NCBI RefSeq assembly: GCF_024505145.1
Contig: NZ_JANIAA010000008.1
Span: 124,001 to 188,000 of the forward strand
Source of the DNA: Streptomyces rugosispiralis
GTDB taxonomy: Bacteria; Actinomycetota; Actinomycetes; Streptomycetales; Streptomycetaceae
Direction of reading: 5' to 3'
DNA: 64,000 nt
Below, one piece after another: positions 32,394 to 41,262 of the stretch. Below the pieces are notes generated by a model that did not search any database, was not told where the DNA came from, and was given only the letters and a program-made list of their open reading frames with translations. Both the position numbers and the translations under genes were made by a program. Within the stretch, counting starts at the first letter, position 1, and each line of letters starts with the position of its first letter.

Positions 32394-32422
32394 CCGCTAA
32401 GCAGAAGGCGTACGGCACGCAT
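32384..32422 (-). CDS. leuS leader peptide (MRAVRLLLSGPR)
   Basis: Twelve-codon ORF reading ATG CGT GCC GTA CGC CTT CTG CTT AGC GGG CCG CGC TGA. It contains three consecutive Leu codons, two of them CTT, which is very rare in such a G+C-rich genome, so ribosome stalling would sense leucyl-tRNA shortage. The stop lies inside the leader hairpin and the terminator follows 45 bases later. A ribosome-binding site is not obvious. The inference rests on codon choice plus RNA folding, and translation is not proven. Confidence 0.75.
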   Translation of the reverse strand: MRAVRLLLSGPR

Positions 32423-32490
32423 AAGGGCCAGGTTACCGCAGGGCGCAGACGGGCCGCACGGAGGTGGTGACCCTCCTCACGCGACGCGAA

Positions 32491-32520
32491 AGGCGGGCCG
32501 CCCTTACGGACGACCCGCCT
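32491..32520 (-). terminator. Terminator of the first tRNA-Ala gene
   Basis: GGCGGGTCGTCC-GTAA-GGGCGGCCCGCC, then TTTCG on the minus strand, begins 8 bases past the 3' end of the tRNA. It separates the tRNA from the leuS leader. Confidence 0.7.
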
Positions 32521-32528
32521 CCTCGATG

Positions 32529-32601
32529 TGGAGCTAAGGAGAATTGAACTCCTGACCTCCTGCATGCCATGCAGGCGCTCTACCAACTGAGCTATAGCCC
32601 C
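32529..32601 (-). tRNA. tRNA-Ala (GGC), copy 1
   Basis: 73 nt on the minus strand, from GGGGCTATAGCTCAG to CTCCTTAGCTCCA. The acceptor stem GGGGCTA/TAGCTCC, D-arm AGCTCAGTTGGTAGAGC, anticodon stem CCTGC/GCAGG with loop ATGGCAT (anticodon GGC), and T-arm AGGAG-TTCAATT-CTCCT are all present. The discriminator is A and CCA is not encoded. Identical to the copy at 33581-33653. Confidence 0.97.
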
Positions 32602-32702
32602 AGGTCTCGCTCCGCCCGGCTTCCCCGGCGGCGACGCCTACATTACACGGATGCCCCGGCCTTCCGCCAAATCGATTGGCCGGTGACCGGAGCAGACCCC
32701 CG

Positions 32703-32936
32703 TTACGCCGTCGCGAACGAATAGAAACGCTTCAGCGTGCAGTGCTCGTCGAGGAGCCGGCCGTAGATCGGCTCCCCTTCGAGCTCACGGTAGGTCTCGA
32801 TGGGATCGCCCCTGATGATCAGCGCCCGCGCGCACTCCGCACACCAGTACTGGTAATCGGGGTTGAGCGGCTCCATATCGCGGACGATCGGTGTGCCGGT
32901 GCCGCACCAGTCGCACTTCCGGCTGTGGGCTCCCAT
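32703..32936 (-). CDS. Small zinc-ribbon protein
   Basis: 77 residues with CDWCGTG and CAECAR, two CxxC pairs about 20 residues apart, a typical structural zinc ribbon. The rest is RELEGEPIYGRLLDEHCTLKRFYSFATA. Position between two tRNA-Ala genes in Streptomyces is conserved as I recall it, but I know of no function. It follows the 52-residue zinc protein with a 5-bp gap, so the two are probably one transcript. The ATG is at 32936. Confidence 0.8.
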   Translation of the reverse strand: MGAHSRKCDWCGTGTPIVRDMEPLNPDYQYWCAECARALIIRGDPIETYRELEGEPIYGRLLDEHCTLKRFYSFATA

Positions 32937-32941
32937 CTCAC

Positions 32942-33100
32942 TCAGCTCCAGCTATGGCCGCAGGCCGTACACACGTAGGAAACACCGCCGTTGTCACCGA
33001 GGACCTGTGCCACGTGTCCGGAGCCGCAGGACGGGCACACGATGCCCGCTCGTGCCCTGCGGGACGGGTCCTCGATCGCATCGAGGATGCTGGTCCGCAT
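32942..33100 (-). CDS. Miniature zinc-ribbon protein
   Basis: 52 residues from ATG 33100 (MRTSILDAIEDPSRRARAG), containing CPSCGSGH and CTACGHSW, two CxxC knuckles 21 residues apart, so a single zinc ribbon of the C4 type. Longer in-frame starts up to 33163 exist, but GGAGG lies 9 bases upstream of this ATG. It leads a two-gene unit with the 77-residue zinc protein. Function unknown; candidates include RNA- or ribosome-associated factors, by size only. Confidence 0.75.
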   Translation of the reverse strand: MRTSILDAIEDPSRRARAGIVCPSCGSGHVAQVLGDNGGVSYVCTACGHSWS

Positions 33101-33178
33101 CCCACCTGCCCTCCCCATCGGACGTGTCGGCCCCATCCCCCTCCGGCCGTCCGATTCTGCCACGGGACGACGCGCAGG

Positions 33179-33470
33179 TCAGCGGAGATGCCCCACTCGT
33201 CTCACCAGACTCATCAGCGCTCCGCACAGCGCGGCCCCGGCCAAGGCGACGCAGGTCACCCACAGGGCGTCCGCGGAGGCACCCGCACTGGGCACCGTAT
33301 CGTCCGCCGCGCCCAGGAACACCGCCCCGAAGACCGCGACGCCGGTGAGCAGGCCGAGTTGAGCCGCCGTCACCAGCACCCCGGCGGCGTCCACCGCGTC
33401 CTGCCGCCTTACGGTCGCCAACCTCCGCGTGAGCAGGGGGTTGTAGGCGAACGAGAGCCCCGCGCCGACG
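33179..33470 (-). pseudogene. Truncated MFS-transporter gene (C-terminal fragment)
   Basis: The last ~95 codons encode SFAYNPLLTRRLATVRRQDAVDAAGVLVTAAQLGLLTGVAVFGAVFLG and two further hydrophobic stretches, the C-terminal end of a DHA2/EmrB-type major facilitator protein. The upstream part, normally 400 residues, is missing: before about 33470 the frame runs into unrelated sequence and the terminator of the second tRNA. The left end of the fragment is 80 bp from the zinc-ribbon gene. It is a decayed or broken gene and has no credible start. Confidence 0.65.
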
Positions 33471-33540
33471 GCCGTACTCCGTCCTGCGGGAGGAAAGAGC
33501 CACGGCAGAGACCCGGGTCGGAAGGGGCGCGGAAAGCAGC

Positions 33541-33571
33541 GATCCCGCCTCCCTGTGAGGGAGACGGGATC
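33541..33571 (-). terminator. Terminator of the second tRNA-Ala gene
   Basis: GATCCCG...CTCCCT-GTG-AGGGAG...CGGGATC forms a near-perfect 14-bp stem 10 bases past the tRNA 3' end. Confidence 0.75.
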
Positions 33572-33580
33572 CTGGTCCTG

Positions 33581-33653
33581 TGGAGCTAAGGAGAATTGAA
33601 CTCCTGACCTCCTGCATGCCATGCAGGCGCTCTACCAACTGAGCTATAGCCCC
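33581..33653 (-). tRNA. tRNA-Ala (GGC), copy 2
   Basis: Base-for-base identical to the tRNA at 32529-32601 over all 73 nt, including anticodon GGC and the absence of an encoded CCA. The flanks differ: this one is followed by a different terminator (33541-33571). Two identical copies 1 kb apart point to duplication kept by gene conversion or selection for dosage. Confidence 0.97.
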
Positions 33654-33726
33654 GCTTCTTCTCGGCGCCGGAACGCTTCGAACGAGAAGGAGCATAGCCG
33701 GTGACCTGCCGGAAAAGGAAATCCGC

Positions 33727-34380
33727 TCAGTCGTCGTCGCCGAGCACCGGCTCGGGCAGCGATCCGGCGTTGTGCTCCAGGAGCCGCCAGCCCCGCGCAC
33801 CCTCGCCCAGGACGGACCAGCAGCAGTTGGACAGGCCGCCCAGCGCCTCCCAGGTCCGGGGCTCCAGGCCGAGCAGCCGGCCGATGGTGGTGCGGATCGT
33901 GCCGCCGTGGCTGACCACCACGAGCGTGCCGTCGTCCGGCAGCTTGTCGGCGCTCTCGAGCACCACCGGCGCCGCCCGGTCGGCGACCTCGGTCTCCAGC
34001 TCACCGCCGCCGCGCCGGATCGGCTCGCCGCGCTTCCACGCCGCGTACTCGTCGCCGAAGCGCTCGATGATCTCCTCGTGGGTCAGCCCCTGCCACTTGC
34101 CCGCGTAGGTCTCCCGCAGGCCCGCGTCATGCGTGACCGACAGGCCCGTGACGGTGGACAGCTCGGCAGCCGTGGCCGCCGCCCGCTTCAGGTCGGAGGC
34201 GATGATCGCGTCCGGCTTCAGGGCGGCCAGCAGCCGGGCCGCGCGGTGGGCCTGCGCGACGCCGGTGTCGGTCAGCTCGATGTCCAGGGAGCCCTGGAAA
34301 CGGCGCTCTATGTTCCAGCCGGTCTGGCCGTGGCGCCACAGGACGATGCGGCGGCCACGGGCACCTTGGGTGCCGTTCAG
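33727..34380 (-). CDS. Histidine phosphatase (phosphoglycerate-mutase-like) with CTG start
   Basis: 217-residue histidine-acid-phosphatase/phosphoglycerate-mutase superfamily protein. The catalytic RHGQT is at residues 16-20, and LRETYAGKWQGLTHEEI, GGGELETEVADR and VVSHGGTIRTT complete the site. The reading frame opens after a TGA at 34387-34389 and contains no ATG, GTG or TTG before RHG. The only plausible initiator is CTG at 34380-34378, which overlaps the rsfS stop as CTGA and has GGTGAG 5 bases upstream. Homologues that I recall start with MNG at this point, matching LNG here. Substrate unknown. Confidence 0.85.
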   Translation of the reverse strand: MNGTQGARGRRIVLWRHGQTGWNIERRFQGSLDIELTDTGVAQAHRAARLLAALKPDAIIASDLKRAAATAAELSTVTGLSVTHDAGLRETYAGKWQGLTHEEIIERFGDEYAAWKRGEPIRRGGGELETEVADRAAPVVLESADKLPDDGTLVVVSHGGTIRTTIGRLLGLEPRTWEALGGLSNCCWSVLGEGARGWRLLEHNAGSLPEPVLGDDD

Positions 34381-34817
34381 CTCAGCTCACCGCCCACGCC
34401 GCCGTCCGCGGTCTGCGCCTGCGCGTACTCCTGCGCCTTGCCGCGGGTGGCCTCGGCGTCGGCCGGGAGCTCCAGCTGCGGGCAGTCCTTCCAGAGCCGC
34501 TCCAGGGCGTAGAACACCCGCTCCTCGCTGTGCTGGACGTGCACCACGATGTCCACGTAGTCCAGCAGCACCCAGCGGGCCTCGCGGTCGCCCTCGCGAC
34601 GCACCGGCTTGGCGCCCAGGTCCTTGTTCAGCCGCTCCTCGATCTCGTCGACGATCGACTTGACCTGGCGGTCGTTGGGCGCCGAGGCCAGCAGGAAGGC
34701 GTCGGTGATGGAGAGCACATCGCTGACGTCGTACGCGATGATGTCGTGCGCGAGCTTGTCGGCGGCCGCCTGGGCGGCGGCGTTGATGAGCTCGAGGGAG
34801 CGGTCCGTGGCGGTCAC
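34377..34817 (-). CDS. rsfS: Ribosomal silencing factor RsfS
   Basis: Binds ribosomal protein L14 and blocks subunit joining when nutrients are short. 146 residues; TDRSLELINAAAQAAADKLA, DVSDVLSITDAFLLASAPN and WVLLDYVDIVVHVQ are hallmark segments. GTG 34817 is chosen because it gives the usual VTATDRSLELI start; an earlier in-frame start at 34886 adds unconserved residues. The stop overlaps the phosphatase start by 4 bp. It follows nadD and the LCP gene in the same orientation, the classical nadD-rsfS neighbourhood with an LCP gene inserted. Confidence 0.96.
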   Translation of the reverse strand: MTATDRSLELINAAAQAAADKLAHDIIAYDVSDVLSITDAFLLASAPNDRQVKSIVDEIEERLNKDLGAKPVRREGDREARWVLLDYVDIVVHVQHSEERVFYALERLWKDCPQLELPADAEATRGKAQEYAQAQTADGGVGGELS

Positions 34818-34938
34818 AGGCAAGGCTTTCGGTCGGTGGTACCTCGAAGGTCTGGCTCCCCCCAGGGTCTCACGCCCCACCGTCACGCCGGGCGGCCGCA
34901 GTCCGGACCGGCTCGGCCCGGACCCCGGCCGGGCCGAC

Positions 34939-36783
<1,845 letters not shown>

Positions 36784-36793
36784 CGGTACCCCT

Positions 36794-37405
36794 TCAGCAG
36801 TCGTGCCGGTACAGCTCGCGCTTGTCGATGTAGCGCACCACGCCGTCCGGCACCAGGTACCAGACGGGGTCGCCATGAGCGACCCTCGCCCGGCAGTCCG
36901 ATGACGAGATCGCCAGAGCCGGGACCTCCACCAGCGACACCCCGCCCTCCGGCAGCCCCGGGTCGGCCAGTATGTGCCCGGGTCTGGTCACCCCGATGAA
37001 GTGGGCCAGCGAGAAGAGCTCTTCGGCGTCGCGCCAGGTGAGGATCTGGGCGAGTGCGTCGGCCCCGGTGATGAAGAACAGATCGGCGTCACCATTGAGC
37101 GCACGCAGTTCCCGGAGCGTGTCGGTGGTGTAGGTGGGCCCGCCGCGGTCGATGTCGATGCGGCTGACCGAGAATTGCGGGTTCGAGGCGGTCGCGATGA
37201 CCGTCATCAGATAGCGGTCCTCGGCCGGGGAGACCTTCTTGTGACTCTTCTGCCAGGGCTGCCCGGTCGGCACGAACACCACCTCGTCGAGGTGGAACTG
37301 CGAGGCCACCTCGCTCGCCGCGACCAGGTGGCCGTGGTGGATCGGGTCGAACGTCCCGCCCATCACACCCAGTCGCCGCTTGCCGGACCCTTTCTGCTCT
37401 TCCAT
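36794..37405 (-). CDS. nadD: Nicotinate-nucleotide adenylyltransferase
   Basis: Adenylates nicotinate mononucleotide in NAD synthesis. 203 residues from ATG 37405. The nucleotidyltransferase motif GGTFDPIHHGH lies at residues 16-26, and ISSSDCR near the C-terminus corresponds to the ISSTxIR motif of the family. An earlier in-frame start at 37498 lacks conservation. The LCP gene follows after 10 bp and rsfS after that, so NAD synthesis, ribosome silencing and wall polymer transfer share a transcript region. Confidence 0.95.
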   Translation of the reverse strand: MEEQKGSGKRRLGVMGGTFDPIHHGHLVAASEVASQFHLDEVVFVPTGQPWQKSHKKVSPAEDRYLMTVIATASNPQFSVSRIDIDRGGPTYTTDTLRELRALNGDADLFFITGADALAQILTWRDAEELFSLAHFIGVTRPGHILADPGLPEGGVSLVEVPALAISSSDCRARVAHGDPVWYLVPDGVVRYIDKRELYRHDC

Positions 37406-37464
37406 GCGTGCAGACCCTACTGGGCCCGGCCCGGAGCCGGGGCCCATAGGGGCAATCGCCCAGG

Positions 37465-37632
37465 TCAGCGGTCCCGATTGAAGCGCGTGGTGATCCACAG
37501 CAGCAGGAAGAGGATCACCAGGGCCGCACCGCCGGTCATGAAGGGGCTGATGCTCGAGTGGGTGTCGGTGTGCTCACCGCCCTCGGACGCGAGCGTGGTC
37601 AGGGCGGCATGTGCGGTGCTGAAAGCGGTCAT
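37465..37632 (-). CDS. Small single-pass membrane protein (55 aa)
   Basis: A 55-residue frame read directly from the sequence: ATG ACC GCT TTC AGC ... TGA, encoding MTAFSTAHAALTTLASEGG, an acidic/His-rich stretch (EHTDTHSS) and a transmembrane segment (GGAALVILFLLLWITTRF) with a basic end. The gene lies upstream of nadD, in the same orientation. It has the composition of real Streptomyces small membrane proteins and parallels the next 50-residue one. Function unknown. Confidence 0.65.
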   Translation of the reverse strand: MTAFSTAHAALTTLASEGGEHTDTHSSISPFMTGGAALVILFLLLWITTRFNRDR

Positions 37633-37759
37633 CGCGGCAGTACCTATCCGGGTCTAGGCGTCACAACACGTCGGCCACATCGTATGCGAGGCGGTTTTCG
37701 CTCCCGATGTCCGTCCTGCCGGTGGCGGCCCCGCCCGTCTCAGTACTGCTCGTATCCGC

Positions 37760-37912
37760 TCAGTCCTGCTTGTAACCGCGCAGCAGGAACCAGGCGAGCA
37801 GGGCGGCGCCCACCACGCCGACCACGATGACGGTGCGCAGCAGCGCTCCGGGGCCGTCGTTGCTGTGGGAGGTGGCGGCGAGGGCTTCGGCGAGGCCAGT
37901 CATTTCGGGCAT
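37760..37912 (-). CDS. Small single-pass membrane protein (50 aa)
   Basis: A 50-residue frame, MPEMTGLAEALAATSHSNDG followed by a transmembrane segment (LLRTVIVVGVVGAALLAWFLL) and RGYKQD. GGAG lies 3 bases before ATG 37912; an internal ATG at 37903 may be used instead. Its design (short polar N-terminus, His/Asp-containing patch, single helix, basic end) matches the 55-residue protein next to it. It is divergent from the M48 peptidase. Function unknown. Confidence 0.65.
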   Translation of the reverse strand: MPEMTGLAEALAATSHSNDGPGALLRTVIVVGVVGAALLAWFLLRGYKQD

Positions 37913-38015
37913 GTCTCCACGCTAACCCCCAGGCGCTCAGGGCCTAGGCTGGGGGCCGCCGGACGAGGGCCCGGACCGGGCGCCCCGGCGAGCGGGCCAT
38001 CAACGAGGGGGCGAT

Positions 38016-39290
38016 ATGAGCGACAGCCACGAGACCGGTGGTGGAAACGGGACGGGAGACGCCCGGGAGCACGTGCCCAGCCGGGAGCGGCGGCGGTTCC
38101 CCGGGATCTCCTCACGGGCGTACGAACATCCGGCGGACCGCTCCGCGCTGGTCGCGCTGCGCAAGCTGACCGGCTTCGACACCGTCTTCAAGGCGATGAG
38201 CGGTCTGCTGCCCGAGCGGAGCCTGCGGCTGCTCTACCTCTCCGACTCGGTGCGGGTCAGCGAGCGGCAGTTCGCCCACCTCCACGACATGCTGCGGGAC
38301 GCCTGCTACATCCTGGACCTGGAGCGGGTCCCGGCCATGTACGTCACCCAGAACCCGCAGCCGACCGCGATGTGCATCGGCATGGACGCGCCGATCATCG
38401 TGATCTCCACCGGTCTGGTCGAGCTGCTCGACGAGGAGGAGATGCGGGCGGTCGTCGGCCATGAGGTGGGCCATGCGCTGTCGGGGCACTCGGTCTACCG
38501 GACGATACTGCTCTTCCTCACCAGCCTCGCCATGAAGGTCGCCTGGATCCCGCTCGGCAATGTGGCGGTGCTGGCGCTGGTCACGGCGCTGCGGGAGTGG
38601 TTCCGGAAGTCGGAGCTGTCGGCGGACCGGGCGGGGCTGCTGGTCGGGCAGGATCTGCGGGCCTCGATGCGCGGGCTGATGAAGCTCGCGGGCGGCCATC
38701 ACCTCCATGAGATGAACGTGGACGCCTTTCTGGAGCAGGCGGAGGAGTACGAGTCGAGCGGCGATCTGCGGGACTCCGTCCTCAAGATCATGAACATGCT
38801 GCCGCGCAGCCATCCGTTCACCACCGTGCGCGCCGCCGAGCTCAAGAAGTGGGCCGCGACCCGCGACTACCAGCGGCTCATGGACGGCCACTACCCGCGT
38901 CGCGACGAGGACAGGGACACCTCGGTCAGCGACTCGTTCCGGGAGTCCGCGAGCCACTACGCGGAGTCGGTCCGCAACAGCAAGGACCCGCTGTTCGCCT
39001 TCGTCAGGGACGTGGCGGGCGGCGCCGGGGACCTGGGCAGCAAGCTGCGCGACCGGTTCACGGGTGGCGCGGGCAAGCACGGTGAGACCGCCGAGGAGGG
39101 CACGCCGCCCGGGGAGGCGCCCCGGGACGAGCCCGAGGGCGGGGCTCAGGGCGGGCCTCACGGGGCTCAGGGCGGGGCTCACGGGACTCAGGACGGGACT
39201 CGGGACGCGGGTGAGGGCCAGCGCCCCGGAGACGGGCCGGAGGAGCGGCCGGGGAACGACGGGCCCGGGGACACCCCGCCGCGGCGCTGA
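38016..39290 (+). CDS. M48 family metallopeptidase
   Basis: 424-residue zinc peptidase of the M48 type. HEVGHALSGHS at about residues 149-159 gives the HExxH zinc motif, and the third ligand is the glutamate/aspartate of ELSADRAG downstream. Two hydrophobic segments (ILLFLTSLAMKVAWIPLGNVAVLALV) suggest membrane association. The C-terminal tail (residues about 350-424) is a disordered GAQGGAHGTQDG-type repeat. GAGGGGG stands 4 bases before the ATG. It may act in membrane-protein quality control; the substrate is unknown. Converges on the SCO2583-like gene. Confidence 0.88.
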   Translation: MSDSHETGGGNGTGDAREHVPSRERRRFPGISSRAYEHPADRSALVALRKLTGFDTVFKAMSGLLPERSLRLLYLSDSVRVSERQFAHLHDMLRDACYILDLERVPAMYVTQNPQPTAMCIGMDAPIIVISTGLVELLDEEEMRAVVGHEVGHALSGHSVYRTILLFLTSLAMKVAWIPLGNVAVLALVTALREWFRKSELSADRAGLLVGQDLRASMRGLMKLAGGHHLHEMNVDAFLEQAEEYESSGDLRDSVLKIMNMLPRSHPFTTVRAAELKKWAATRDYQRLMDGHYPRRDEDRDTSVSDSFRESASHYAESVRNSKDPLFAFVRDVAGGAGDLGSKLRDRFTGGAGKHGETAEEGTPPGEAPRDEPEGGAQGGPHGAQGGAHGTQDGTRDAGEGQRPGDGPEERPGNDGPGDTPPRR

Positions 39291-39330
39291 GACGGCCACT
39301 GACGGCCACTGACGGCCCCTGACGGCCCTC
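39291..39330. repeat. 10-bp tandem repeat filling the gap between convergent stop codons
   Basis: GACGGCCACT occurs at 39291 and 39301, GACGGCCCCT at 39311 and GACGGCCCTC at 39321: a strict 10-bp period, starting immediately after the M48 stop and ending at the stop of the opposing gene. Confidence 0.9.
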
Positions 39331-40413
39331 TCAGGACCGCCCGTCGACGGCGGGCTGGGTCCCGGGGGCCAGGACGCCGCACAGCGACACCGCGGTCCGT
39401 CCCGTGGTGTACGGGTCGGTGCCCGTCGGGGCGTCGCCCTTGGCGCTCTGGCCCGCGAGCATCGGCCGCAGATAGCCGGAGGCGTTCGCGGCGCAGGCCT
39501 GCGGGCCCGCCAGCACGGTGCTCTGCACCAGCTCGAGATGGTGGTCGCGCAGATCGTCCCGGTCGAAGCGGAACCGCGTCTCACGGCGCACGGTGAACAG
39601 CGAGGCATGGTCCGGTCCGCGCTCATGGGCCGGCTGGAGCGCGTAGACGAAGACGTGGTCGGCGGCGATCTCCAGGGTCGCGGCGCTGCGCTCGATGACC
39701 GTAAGGGTGCCGCGGACCCGCACCGGGGTGTCGGACAGGGTCACCTCGGCCGGGTTGAAGCGGGTCAGCCAGCCGGTGGCCGCATGCCGTCCGTCGTCGA
39801 CCGGGTGTTGGAAGCTCTGGTCGAACTGGGTCTGCTGGGCCGGGTCCAGCAGCAGCCTTACGGCCTGCACCGGGCCACCGGTGAGCACGCCCGGGTCGAG
39901 GGCGGACCTGACCAGGTAGTCCTTGGCGGTGGTGAGCGCCGTCATCACCTGGCTCTCGGAGAAGCTCTGGGTACGGCGGGCGCCGGGCACGGTGACCCCT
40001 TCGGCGCCGGTGCGGAACTCGGCGGCCGGGCTGTTGCGGAACAGCCGGTCCGGCGGCCCTCCGGGCACCTCACCGCGCGGCGCGAGCGGCACCACGCTGC
40101 TGTGCAGCGGCTCCACGGTCTGCGGCTGCGGCGTCCGGTACGGATGGCGCACCCCCATGTAGACGGCCGCTGCGAAGGCGACGGCGATCAGCAGGATGAG
40201 CGCGATGGCCTGGCGGGACGCCCCGGCCCTGGCCCAGGCGTGCCGACTGCGCACCGCCCGTGCGTGCTCGCCCATGCGTTCGTCGGCGGAGAACTCCTGG
40301 AGCCGGGCAGCACGGACGAACGACTCGTCGAACACGACGGAGCGGTACTCGTCCTCACCACCTCCCGGGACGTCCTCGGGTGTCCCCTCGGGAGGGTCTC
40401 CACGCCCGGCCAT
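39331..40413 (-). CDS. SCO2583-type membrane protein
   Basis: 360 residues. An N-terminal cytoplasmic segment contains VVFDESFVRAARLQEFSADERM (residues about 25-46, in parts), then a transmembrane helix at about 68-88 (AIALILLIAVAFAAAVYMGV) and an extracytoplasmic domain with two cysteines near the end (GPQACAANASG, VSLCGVL). It corresponds in position to S. coelicolor SCO2583, next to the SCO2584-type spore-wall gene, whose N-terminus shares the same motif. Function unknown; a partnership in spore-wall synthesis is inferred from the shared motif and adjacency. Confidence 0.8.
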   Translation of the reverse strand: MAGRGDPPEGTPEDVPGGGEDEYRSVVFDESFVRAARLQEFSADERMGEHARAVRSRHAWARAGASRQAIALILLIAVAFAAAVYMGVRHPYRTPQPQTVEPLHSSVVPLAPRGEVPGGPPDRLFRNSPAAEFRTGAEGVTVPGARRTQSFSESQVMTALTTAKDYLVRSALDPGVLTGGPVQAVRLLLDPAQQTQFDQSFQHPVDDGRHAATGWLTRFNPAEVTLSDTPVRVRGTLTVIERSAATLEIAADHVFVYALQPAHERGPDHASLFTVRRETRFRFDRDDLRDHHLELVQSTVLAGPQACAANASGYLRPMLAGQSAKGDAPTGTDPYTTGRTAVSLCGVLAPGTQPAVDGRS

Positions 40414-40529
40414 ACCTCAAGAGTAGGTCGCCAGGGGCGACGGTAAACGCGGTGGTACTCCACAACTTGGGAGGCGAGTGCGGAGGAAACGCCCCATAGG
40501 CCGCGACGTGCTGGCGAGGTGCGAGGACG

Positions 40530-41183
40530 TCACCGCGACGGCGGTACGGCGGGGGCGGTCGAGCCCTTGGCCCCGGTCGGCTCCGGGGCCGACTCCGTCC
40601 CCGAGGGCTCCAGGCGCGGCTGCCCCGCGGGCGAGCCGTCGACACCGCTGGTGGCGGGCGGCGGGGCGGGGTCCTGGCGGTTGCCCGAGGCGCCCCGGTA
40701 GACCGCCGTGAAGGCCAGGGCGACCACCCCGATGCCCATCAGGATGGCCAGCAGCCAGGCCACCGGTCGGTGCCAGCGGGCATGGCCGCGGTAAGGGCGC
40801 CCCGCGCTGCCGTAACGCCCATAAGGGCCGTAGGCGTCGTCCCCGTCCCGTTCGGCGCCGAAGCGCCCCTCGGGGTCGTCCGCGCCGTAGAAGTCGGCCT
40901 CCGCGCCGTACCCGTCCTCGAAGAGCTCGTCCTCGGGCGGGACACCGGCCCTGCGGCGGCGGGACGCCTCGGCCTCGGCGCGGGCCTCGGCGGCGGCCAG
41001 CATCCGCTCGATGGCGGTGGGCTCATGGATCGGGGCCGACCGTACGAAGTCCTCGTCGAATACCACGGCGGCGAACTCGTCGTTCGTCTCGCCGTGGCTG
41101 CGGTCGTCGGGCTCGTCGCCGTCCGGGAACGGCTTGCCCCCCACGTCGTCCGGCACCCATTCAGAGTAGACCGGATGGGTCAA
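40530..41183 (-). CDS. SCO2584-type spore-wall biosynthesis membrane protein
   Basis: 217 residues. A cytoplasmic N-terminus carries EFAAVVFDEDFVRSAPIHEP (residues about 36-55), a Glu/Ala/Arg helical segment, an acidic region, a transmembrane helix at about 140-162 (HRPVAWLLAILMGIGVVALAF) and a Pro/Ser/Thr-rich outer tail. SCO2584 of S. coelicolor is reported, from my memory of the spore-wall-complex literature, to interact with Mre components. TTG 41183 is taken as the start because it is the frame's first possibility, but GTG at 41156 cannot be excluded. Confidence 0.75.
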   Translation of the reverse strand: MTHPVYSEWVPDDVGGKPFPDGDEPDDRSHGETNDEFAAVVFDEDFVRSAPIHEPTAIERMLAAAEARAEAEASRRRRAGVPPEDELFEDGYGAEADFYGADDPEGRFGAERDGDDAYGPYGRYGSAGRPYRGHARWHRPVAWLLAILMGIGVVALAFTAVYRGASGNRQDPAPPPATSGVDGSPAGQPRLEPSGTESAPEPTGAKGSTAPAVPPSR

Positions 41184-41262
41184 TTTGGGCAGGGTGAAAT
41201 GGTATTCGGGGGAAGATCCACCCCAGCGGGGCCGGGAATCGGGTATCCCCCGAACGGGTGAG

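Noticed and set aside
32251..32480. T-box riboswitch upstream of leuS
   Set aside because: No T-box sequence or specifier-loop architecture found; a leader-peptide attenuator explains the region better.
32251..32586. N-terminal extension of leuS into the leader and tRNA
   Set aside because: Would translate through the terminator and the tRNA gene; LeuS homology starts at ATG 32250.
33179..33622. Intact small transporter gene between the tRNAs
   Set aside because: Only the C-terminal hydrophobic part of an MFS protein is present and upstream codons run into the tRNA; called a pseudogene instead.
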